Notes under the pieces: generated by a model
Database searches by the model: none
Seen by the model: only the letters and a program-made list of their open reading frames with translations
What the model was told of the DNA's origin: nothing
Assembly: GCA_018819515.1 (NCBI GenBank)
Contig: JAHJPX010000004.1
Coordinates: forward strand, 62,001 to 126,000
DNA length: 64,000 nucleotides
Origin: Gammaproteobacteria bacterium
Lineage (GTDB): Bacteria; Pseudomonadota; Gammaproteobacteria; Burkholderiales; Rhodocyclaceae
Direction: 5' to 3'
In this document: piece by piece, positions 58,098-64,000 of the stretch
Position numbering within the stretch: the stretch's first letter is position 1
How the letters are laid out: each line of letters opens with the position of its first letter
Program-made: the position numbers and the translations under genes

Positions 58098-58420
58098 TGC
58101 GGCGCCCTCGACTTCTTCTCGTCAATGCCGGAAATGCCTTCGCGACGACGGAACTCGACCATGATGTCGTCCACGCCGATGTCGAACTGGGTGAGCAGCA
58201 CCATGCTGTGGAACCAGAGGTCGCACACTTCGCGCACGAGATGCAGGCGATCGCCGTCCTTGGCCGCCATGATCGTTTCCGCCGCTTCTTCGGCCACCTT
58301 CTTGCAGATCGCATCGGTCCCCTTGGCGTACAGACTCGCAACGTACGACGACTCCGGCGCGGCGCCCTTGCGCTCGACCAGCGTCTCCTGGACGCGATGG
58401 ATGACTTCGAGGTCGATCAT
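58094..58420 (-). CDS. hisE: Phosphoribosyl-ATP pyrophosphatase
   Basis: A 108-residue MazG-like protein with VAEEAAETIMAAKDGDRLHLVREVCDLWFHSMVLL, the metal-binding helix pair of HisE. The ATG at 58420 overlaps the hisI stop (ATGA). Second step of histidine synthesis. A separate hisE rather than a hisIE fusion is usual for betaproteobacteria. Confidence 0.95.
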   Translation of the reverse strand: MIDLEVIHRVQETLVERKGAAPESSYVASLYAKGTDAICKKVAEEAAETIMAAKDGDRLHLVREVCDLWFHSMVLLTQFDIGVDDIMVEFRRREGISGIDEKKSRAPQ

Positions 58421-58803
58421 TTGTAGATCTCCTTGGGGTCTTTCAATACCGGGGCAGCCGGCTCCCAGCAGCCGTCTTCCAGACGCTGGAAAAAGCAGCT
58501 CTTGCGACCGGTATGGCAGGCGATGCCACCGACCTGCTCGATCTTCAGTAGCACAACGTCGTTGTCGCAATCGGTGCGCATCTCGATCACCTTCTGGAAA
58601 TGCCCCGACTCCTCTCCCTTGTGCCAGAGCTTGCGCCGCGAACGCGACCAATAAACCGCCTGGCCGAGCGCCGCCGTTTTCTCCAACGCCTCGCGGTTCG
58701 CCCAAGCGAACATCAGCACTTCGCCGCTGGCGGCGTCCTGAGCGATCACCGGCACCAACCCATGGTCATCCCACTTGATTTCGTTCAACCACTTGCAAGT
58801 CAA
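58417..58803 (-). CDS. hisI: Phosphoribosyl-AMP cyclohydrolase
   Basis: A 128-residue protein with VLMFAWANREALEKT, VYWSRSRRKLWHKGEESGHFQKV, DCDNDVVLL and GIACHTGRKSCFF; the cysteines bind zinc. Third step of histidine synthesis. Overlaps hisF and hisE by four bases on either side. Confidence 0.97.
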   Translation of the reverse strand: MTCKWLNEIKWDDHGLVPVIAQDAASGEVLMFAWANREALEKTAALGQAVYWSRSRRKLWHKGEESGHFQKVIEMRTDCDNDVVLLKIEQVGGIACHTGRKSCFFQRLEDGCWEPAAPVLKDPKEIYK

Positions 58804-59558
58804 AGTCTCACCTCGATTCCGCGGCTGCGCATGTATTCCTTGGCTTGGCGCACCGTATATTCACCGTAATGGAAGATGCTGGCTGCCAGCACCGCGTCGG
58901 CCTTGCCCTGCTGCACGCCGTCGGCCAAGTGCTGGAGGTTGCCGACGCCTCCGCTGGCGATGACAGGCACGGAAACCGCTTCGGCGACGCGCCGGGTCAG
59001 TTCGAGGTCAAAGCCGTTCTTGGTGCCGTCGCGGTCCATGCTAGTCAGCAATATCTCGCCCGCGCCAAGCCGCGTTACCTCTTTCGCCCACTCGATGGCA
59101 TCGAGCCCAACGTTCTTGCGTCCGCCATGGGTAAACACTTCCCACTTGCCAGGGCTGGTTTGCTTGGCATCGATGGCAACAACGATGCACTGCGAACCGA
59201 CCTTGGCCGAAGCGTCCGCCACCAGTTGCGGGTTGTTCACCGCGGCGGTATTGATGCTGACCTTGTCGGCGCCGGCATTGAGCAGGCGGCGAACGTCTTC
59301 GACAGCGCGCACGCCGCCACCGACGGTAAGCGGAATGAACACCTGCTCCGCACACGCCTCGACAATATGCAGAATGATGTCGCGGTCGTCGGAACTGGCG
59401 GTGATATCAAGAAAGGTCACCTCATCGGCGCCCTGCTCGTCGTAGCGCTTTGCCACCTCGACCGGATCGCCCGCGTCGCGCAACTCGACGAAGTTAACGC
59501 CCTTGACGACGCGTCCGGCGTTGACGTCCAGGCAGGGAATGATGCGTTTGGCGAGCAT
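58800..59558 (-). CDS. hisF: Imidazole glycerol phosphate synthase cyclase subunit
   Basis: A 252-residue TIM barrel: MLAKRIIPCLDVNAGRVVKGVNF (catalytic Asp), VTFLDITASSDDR, PLTVGGGVRAVEDVRRLLNAGADKVSINTAA, LLTSMDRDGTKNGFD, and VPVIASGGVGNLQHL. The ATG at 59558 is chosen because the family starts MLAKRIIPCLD. It works with HisH. Confidence 0.97.
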   Translation of the reverse strand: MLAKRIIPCLDVNAGRVVKGVNFVELRDAGDPVEVAKRYDEQGADEVTFLDITASSDDRDIILHIVEACAEQVFIPLTVGGGVRAVEDVRRLLNAGADKVSINTAAVNNPQLVADASAKVGSQCIVVAIDAKQTSPGKWEVFTHGGRKNVGLDAIEWAKEVTRLGAGEILLTSMDRDGTKNGFDLELTRRVAEAVSVPVIASGGVGNLQHLADGVQQGKADAVLAASIFHYGEYTVRQAKEYMRSRGIEVRL

Positions 59559-59566
59559 AGATTCCT

Positions 59567-59645
59567 TTACCACCAAGAACACCAAGGGCGCCAAGAAAAT
59601 CTCGGCATTGGGTCTTCTTGGTGATCTTGGTGTCCTTGGTGGTTA
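59567..59645. repeat. Long imperfect inverted repeat between hisA and hisF
   Basis: Arms of about 33 bases built from repeated CACCAAG units (ACCACCAAG, ACACCAAG, CCAAGAA) against TTCTTGG, CTTGGTG, CTTGGTGGT, with a short central loop around 59600-59611. It overlaps the hisA stop codon. It would form a long mRNA hairpin inside the his operon. It resembles the CTTGGTG-type intergenic palindromes seen in several proteobacteria. Confidence 0.85.
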
Positions 59646-60392
59646 ACTGTTCTTTCCGGAAAGCTTGTCGGCCTCGGCCTGGGCCTTCTTGAATTCGAGC
59701 TTGCCCTCGTAGATCGCGCGCCCGGTGATGGCGCCCATGATGCCCTCGTCCTGTACTGCGCAAAGGTCCGTGACATCCTTGATGCTGGCAATACCGCCCG
59801 AGGCGATCACCGGAATGCGCAATGCCTGCGCCAGCTTCACGGTCGCATCGACATTCACGCCGCTCATCATGCCATCGCGACCGATATCGGTATAGACAAC
59901 GGCTTCGACGCCATAGTCCTCGAATTTCCTCGCCAGGTCGACGACGTCGTGACCGGTCATCTTCGACCAGCCGTCGACCGCCACCTTGCCGTCCTTGGCG
60001 TCGAGACCGACGATGATGTGCCCGGGGAAGGCGGTGCAGGCATCATGCAGGAATCCGGGGTTCTTCACTGCGGCGGTGCCAATGATGATGTAACTGATAC
60101 CGTCGTCGAGACAGCGCTCGATGGTATCGAGGTCGCGAATGCCGCCCCCCAACTGAACGGGAATCTCGTCGCCGACCTCGTCGAGAATCGCCTTGATGGC
60201 GGCCTCGTTCTTCGGTTTGCCGGCGAAGGCACCGTTGAGGTCTACCAGATGCAGGCGGCGCGCGCCCTGGTCGATCCAGTGCCGCGCCATGGCGGCCGGA
60301 TCTTCGGAAAACACGGTGGCATCGTCCATGTCGCCCTGCTTCAGGCGCACGCAATGCCCATCTTTCAGGTCGATCGCGGGAATCAGGAGCAT
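59643..60392 (-). CDS. hisA: HisA isomerase (ProFAR isomerase)
   Basis: A 249-residue TIM barrel with MLLIPAIDLKDGHCVRLKQGDM (catalytic Asp), LHLVDLNGAFAG, VQLGGGIRDLDTIERCLDDG, VVYTDIGRDGMMSGV and IPVIASGGIASIKDV. Its stop codon lies in the inverted repeat that follows. It stands between hisH and hisF, with a dispersed-repeat copy in the hisH-hisA gap. Confidence 0.97.
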   Translation of the reverse strand: MLLIPAIDLKDGHCVRLKQGDMDDATVFSEDPAAMARHWIDQGARRLHLVDLNGAFAGKPKNEAAIKAILDEVGDEIPVQLGGGIRDLDTIERCLDDGISYIIIGTAAVKNPGFLHDACTAFPGHIIVGLDAKDGKVAVDGWSKMTGHDVVDLARKFEDYGVEAVVYTDIGRDGMMSGVNVDATVKLAQALRIPVIASGGIASIKDVTDLCAVQDEGIMGAITGRAIYEGKLEFKKAQAEADKLSGKNS

Positions 60393-60403
60393 AGTCGTGG
60401 AGT

Positions 60404-60427
60404 AAAAGTCAGTGGTGGCGATACGCC
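60404..60427 (+). repeat. 24-base dispersed repeat, copy 13 (hisH-hisA gap)
   Basis: 21 of 24 match to the core, filling half of the 48-base gap between hisH and hisA. Confidence 0.82.
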
Positions 60428-60440
60428 AAGGATAATCGGA

Positions 60441-61070
60441 TCAGGGTTTCCAACGCATGAAATTGCCAAGCAGTTGCAGGCCCGCGTGGGCACTCTTTTC
60501 CGGATGGAACTGGACCGCGAAGATGTTATCGCGGGCCACGGCACTGGTAAAGGGTATGCCGTAGATCGTGGAACCCGCGATGGCCGCAGGATCTGCCGGC
60601 TCAACATAATAGCTATGCACGAAATAGAAGCGTGCACCATCGGGAATATCACGCCACAAGGGATGCGCCTCGGCCTGCGCAACTTCGTTCCAGCCCATGT
60701 GCGGCACTTTCAGTCCCTTGGCGACCGTTTCCGCGTCGGGGAAACGGAGCACCTTGCCCGTCAGCACGCCGAGTCCGGCCACGTTGCCTTCGTCGCTGGT
60801 CTCGAACAGCATTTGCAGGCCGATGCAGATGCCCAGAAATGGCTTGGCCGCCGCCGCATCGATCACCGCCTGACGCAGACCCTTCGCCGCCAGTTCGCGC
60901 ATGCAGTCGGGCATCGCGCCCTGCCCGGGAACGACAACGCGATCGGCGGCAGCAACCACGCCGGGATCCGAGGTAACGACCACCCTCGCGTCGGTAGCGA
61001 CGTGCTCGATCGCTTTCGCGACGGAGCGCAGGTTCCCCATGCCGTAATCGACAACCGCAACGACACTCAT
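60441..61070 (-). CDS. hisH: Imidazole glycerol phosphate synthase glutaminase subunit
   Basis: A 209-residue class I glutamine amidotransferase: VVPGQGAMPDCMREL (oxyanion strand), PFLGICIGLQMLFE with the nucleophile Cys, and the His-Glu pair in VQFHPEKSAHAG. It supplies ammonia to HisF. It starts seven bases after hisB. Confidence 0.97.
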   Translation of the reverse strand: MSVVAVVDYGMGNLRSVAKAIEHVATDARVVVTSDPGVVAAADRVVVPGQGAMPDCMRELAAKGLRQAVIDAAAAKPFLGICIGLQMLFETSDEGNVAGLGVLTGKVLRFPDAETVAKGLKVPHMGWNEVAQAEAHPLWRDIPDGARFYFVHSYYVEPADPAAIAGSTIYGIPFTSAVARDNIFAVQFHPEKSAHAGLQLLGNFMRWKP

Positions 61071-61077
61071 GATCGGA

Positions 61078-61662
61078 TCAGAGGCTGCCCTTGGTCGATG
61101 GAATGCCGCTGGCGCGCGGATCGGCTTCGACGGCCATGCGCAACGCCCGGCCGAATGCCTTGAAGACCGTCTCGGCCTGATGGTGGGCGTTGTCGCCGCG
61201 CAACGTGTCGATATGCAACGTGATGGCGGCGTGATTTACCAGACCCTGGAAGAACTCGCGCACCAAATCGACGTCGAACTCGCCGACGGCGCCGCGCACG
61301 AACGGCACCTCGAATACCAGGCCCGGTCGGCCGGACAGATCGACGACCACACGCGACAAGGCTTCGTCGAGCGGCACGTAGGCATGGCCGTAACGGCGCA
61401 CGCGCTGCTTGTCGCCGACGGCCTTCGCCAGCGCCTGACCAAGCGTGATGCCGACGTCCTCGACGGTGTGATGCGCATCGATGTGCAGATCGCCCTGCGC
61501 CTCGACTTCGAGGTCGATCATGCCGTGGCGGGCAATCTGGTCGAGCATGTGATCGAAGAAGCCAACGCCGGTGGCGAGCTTCGACTTGCCGCTGCCATCG
61601 AGATCGACTTTGACCCGGATCCGGGTTTCGAGCGTATTGCGTTGGACTTCGGCGCTGCGCAT
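61078..61662 (-). CDS. hisB: Imidazoleglycerol-phosphate dehydratase
   Basis: A 194-residue single-function HisB: GVGFFDHMLDQIARHGMIDL, DAHHTVEDVGITLGQAL, RYGHAYVPLDEALSRVVVDLSGRPGL and NAHHQAETVFKAFGRALRMA carry the metal-binding histidines. It is the first gene of the minus-strand his run and is divergent from hisC. Confidence 0.97.
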   Translation of the reverse strand: MRSAEVQRNTLETRIRVKVDLDGSGKSKLATGVGFFDHMLDQIARHGMIDLEVEAQGDLHIDAHHTVEDVGITLGQALAKAVGDKQRVRRYGHAYVPLDEALSRVVVDLSGRPGLVFEVPFVRGAVGEFDVDLVREFFQGLVNHAAITLHIDTLRGDNAHHQAETVFKAFGRALRMAVEADPRASGIPSTKGSL

Positions 61663-61738
61663 TGGCGGGTCGGCTTCATTGAACGAAACGGGCCCATGAT
61701 AACATTTCGTACCACGTCAACATCCTGTCGTTATCCCG

Positions 61739-62803
61739 ATGAGCCCCTACTGGAGCGAAACCGTCAACTCCCTCACGCCCTACGTGCCGGGAGAGCAGCC
61801 GCAGCTGTCGAACCTCGTCAAACTAAACACCAACGAGAACCCTTACGGTCCGTCACCGAAGGTGCTTGCCGCCATTCGCCGCGAGGCCGGCAACGACTTG
61901 CGCCTTTATCCGGACCCCGAAGGATCGCGCCTGAGAGCGGCCATCGCCACCAGCTTCGGCGATATCGATCCGGCACAGGTGTTCGTCGGCAATGGTTCCG
62001 ACGAGGTGCTGGCCCATGTTTTCCTCGCCCTGCTCAAGCACGAGCGCGCCGTTCTGTTTCCGGACATTACCTACAGCTTCTATCCGGTCTATTGCCGCCT
62101 CTACGATATCGCCTACGAGACAGTACCGCTCACCGCCCGCTACGAGATACGTCCCGACGACTACTTGCGGTCGAACGGCGGCGTCATTTTCCCGAATCCG
62201 AACGCGCCGACCGGACGGGCGCTGCCGCTGGCGGCCGTCCAGCGCATCGTCACCGGGAATCCAGACTCCGTCGTGGTGATCGATGAAGCCTATGTCGATT
62301 TCGGCGCAGAGTCAGCGATAGCACTGATCAATGCCCACCCCAACCTGATGGTAGTGCGAACCTTGTCCAAGTCCCATTCGCTGGCGGGTTTGCGGGTCGG
62401 CTACGCCATCGGCGACGCCAGGTTGATCGAGGCGCTGACCCGGGTCAAGGACAGTTTCAACTCCTATCCGCTCGACCGCCTCGCGCAAGCTGGCGCCTGC
62501 GCCGCGATCGAGGACCGGGAGTGGTTTGAGCGCACGCGGCAGGCGGTAATCAAGACCCGCGGAAAATTGAGCGAAGATCTCGCCAACCTCGGCTTCGAAG
62601 TGCTGCCGTCAGCAGCCAATTTCGTTTTCGTCCGCCATCCGCGCCGCGGCGCGGCCGATTTGGCAGGACAACTGCGCGATCGCGGCATCATCGTCCGGCA
62701 CTTCAAGCTGCCGCGCATCGAACAGTTCCTGCGCATTACGATCGGGACCGACGAACAATGCGATGCGCTGACCACGGCCTTGCGGCAGATTTTGCAACGA
62801 TGA
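61739..62803 (+). CDS. hisC: Histidinol-phosphate aminotransferase
   Basis: A 354-residue PLP enzyme with VKLNTNENPYGPSPKV, GNGSDEVLAHVFLALL, FPNPNAPTGRALPL, VVIDEAYVDFG and the PLP lysine in VRTLSKSHSLAGLRVGYAIG. It lies on the opposite strand from hisB, with a 76-base shared upstream region, whereas in many betaproteobacteria hisC and hisB are co-directional. Confidence 0.96.
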   Translation: MSPYWSETVNSLTPYVPGEQPQLSNLVKLNTNENPYGPSPKVLAAIRREAGNDLRLYPDPEGSRLRAAIATSFGDIDPAQVFVGNGSDEVLAHVFLALLKHERAVLFPDITYSFYPVYCRLYDIAYETVPLTARYEIRPDDYLRSNGGVIFPNPNAPTGRALPLAAVQRIVTGNPDSVVVIDEAYVDFGAESAIALINAHPNLMVVRTLSKSHSLAGLRVGYAIGDARLIEALTRVKDSFNSYPLDRLAQAGACAAIEDREWFERTRQAVIKTRGKLSEDLANLGFEVLPSAANFVFVRHPRRGAADLAGQLRDRGIIVRHFKLPRIEQFLRITIGTDEQCDALTTALRQILQR

Positions 62804-62833
62804 TGAACGCTGCGCACCCAGGCGCATCCCGCC

Positions 62834-64000
62834 ATGGTGCGCACTGATCGCTCAGGCCGGGTTCCTGTCCATCGGGACGACCAGCCGTTTCGTGGCAACC
62901 ATCTGTTTGCCATCATGGCGGCGGCACTTTCCTTCTTGTTGATCGTCACCCTCGGCGAGTTGCTGCTGGGTTCCTACTTGCACGACCGGGATACCAAGCA
63001 TCACCTCGATACCGTGGCTCGTGCCTCCCTGTTGCGCGCCAAGGTAGAGACAGAACTCAATTCCGTGCTTTACCTGAGTAGCGGCCTGGGCAGCTACTTG
63101 CTGGTGCGCAACGACACGATCGACCGACGCGAGGTCAACGACATACTTGCAGTGCTGCATCGAAGCAGTCGCCATGTCCGCAATTTCGGCATTGCTGTCG
63201 GCTACCGTCTTACGTATGTCTTTCCACTTTGCGGCAACGAGCAGGCAATCGGCCTTTACTACCCGGATCAAACCGACCAGTGGCCAGGCATCCAAAAGGT
63301 GATCGAAGACGGAAAGCCGGCGCTGACCGGCCCGCTGAACCTCGTTCAAGGCGGACGCGGCATCATCTTCCGCGTGCCGCTGCTCCTTGACGGCCGTTAC
63401 TGGGGCCTGCTGTCCACAGTCATCGACGCAGACGAACTTTTCAGTTCGATCAACCAGGATGCTGACGAAAGCCGCTATCGCTTCGCCCTGCGCGGCAAGG
63501 ACGGGACTGGGCGCTCCGGAGACCCAATCTGGGGTGACCCCGCCATTTTCGACGAACCCAGCACAGTGATTCAGGAAATCGACGTCCCGGGCGGAAGTTG
63601 GGCCATCGCTGTCAAGGCTTCACCTGTTACTTCACCGCAGTTCATCCAGGCAATCGTGAGACTCATCAGCATCGCCATTGGATCGCTGATCGCCTGGCTG
63701 TTGCACGCACTCATCCGAAACCGATCGGAACTGGCTCGCCATGCCCTGTACGACAATCTAACTGGCTTGCCCAACCGGGTTCTGCTTGAAGACCGCGCCG
63801 AGATGGCTTTTGCCAGGCAAAGTCGAACCCCTGACCAGCTTTGTGCGTTGCTGTTCATCGACCTGGACCGCTTCAAGGACATCAACGACGACTTCGGTCA
63901 CAAGGCCGGCGACGCTGTCCTCAAGGCGACGGCAGCAAGAGCAAAAGCAGCAGTAAGAAGCAATGACACGGTAGCGCGCTGGGGGGGCGACGAGTTCATC
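62834..64000 (+). CDS. CHASE-GGDEF sensor diguanylate cyclase (3' end outside window)
   Basis: Frame open from the ATG at 62834 to the last base, 389 residues. A transmembrane helix (about 24-44) precedes a periplasmic CHASE domain (VFPLCGNEQAIGLYYPDQTDQW, GPLNLVQGGRGIIFRVPLL, RYWGLLSTVIDADEL). A second helix (about 275-297) leads into a GGDEF domain (YDNLTGLPNRVLLEDR, LFIDLDRFKDINDDFGHKAGD) ending exactly at ARWGGDEFI. The intact GGDEF predicts c-di-GMP synthesis. An EAL domain may follow beyond the window. It starts 30 bases after hisC. Confidence 0.9.
   Translation, partial: MVRTDRSGRVPVHRDDQPFRGNHLFAIMAAALSFLLIVTLGELLLGSYLHDRDTKHHLDTVARASLLRAKVETELNSVLYLSSGLGSYLLVRNDTIDRREVNDILAVLHRSSRHVRNFGIAVGYRLTYVFPLCGNEQAIGLYYPDQTDQWPGIQKVIEDGKPALTGPLNLVQGGRGIIFRVPLLLDGRYWGLLSTVIDADELFSSINQDADESRYRFALRGKDGTGRSGDPIWGDPAIFDEPSTVIQEIDVPGGSWAIAVKASPVTSPQFIQAIVRLISIAIGSLIAWLLHALIRNRSELARHALYDNLTGLPNRVLLEDRAEMAFARQSRTPDQLCALLFIDLDRFKDINDDFGHKAGDAVLKATAARAKAAVRSNDTVARWGGDEFI

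Overview
The window is GC-rich chromosomal DNA from what looks like a sulfur-oxidising betaproteobacterium, most like Rhodocyclales or Nitrosomonadales (Sulfuritalea, Sulfurisoma or Thiobacillus type). That placement is an inference from gene content and protein style, not from a marker gene. About 75 protein genes are recognisable, densely packed in short operons. No tRNA, rRNA, CRISPR array or intact insertion sequence is visible.

Region 1 (1-37000) is a sulfur-oxidation island. On the minus strand are an OmpP1/FadL-type porin (cut by the window start), DsrE2, TusA and the cytoplasmic sulfite dehydrogenase SoeABC. On the plus strand follow a small unknown protein, a phosphodiesterase and qmoA-qmoB-hdrC-hdrB, in which soluble HdrC/HdrB-type subunits stand where QmoC would be. 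Next come a TsdA-like dihaem cytochrome coupled to a SulP transporter, a 2.1-kb inserted segment (fibronectin-type lipoprotein and beta-helix protein) flanked by a duplicated sulP end, a response regulator, a CBS-domain protein and an AT-richer HEPN-like orphan. On the minus strand are sat-aprB-aprA, a YkgJ-type protein and the MoxR/VWA pair cbbQ-cbbO. After bepA and moaC comes the sox cluster soxYZ, ECF sigma, anti-sigma, soxAXB. Together these genes could take thiosulfate or sulfane sulfur to sulfite and sulfate by two parallel routes, Soe (direct) and Apr/Qmo-Hdr/Sat (indirect, yielding ATP). soxCD and dsrAB are not in the window.

Region 2 (36600-45000) holds a CYTH-CHAD protein, SixA, a type IV pilin with an accessory protein and a sigma-54 promoter, a GAF-domain PilB-like ATPase, and a metallo-beta-lactamase/FHA/PP2C signalling set. 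Region 3 (45000-56300) holds an ornithine-cyclodeaminase-family protein, sucCD, a paaI-paaK-paaK run with a degenerate GGDEF protein, a methyltransferase, SrkA, MsrA, a Nif3-like protein and a DegS/AlgW-type protease. Region 4 (56274-64000) is hisBHAFIE-hinT-tatABC on the minus strand, with hisC and a CHASE-GGDEF protein (cut by the window end) on the plus strand.

Two observations stand out. First, the ECF sigma gene between soxZ and soxA is followed by an anti-sigma factor whose outer part is a DsrE-like domain with the family cysteine. The same two-part promoter (GGAATAA, 15 bases, CGTCTA) lies upstream of soxY and of the sigma gene, so this looks like a self-contained transmembrane sulfur-sensing switch for sox. 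Second, a 24-base sequence occurs at least 13 times, in both orientations, in four intergenic regions and inside nine genes in several reading frames without breaking them. This resembles a DNA-uptake-type or other accumulated signal more than an inserted element.
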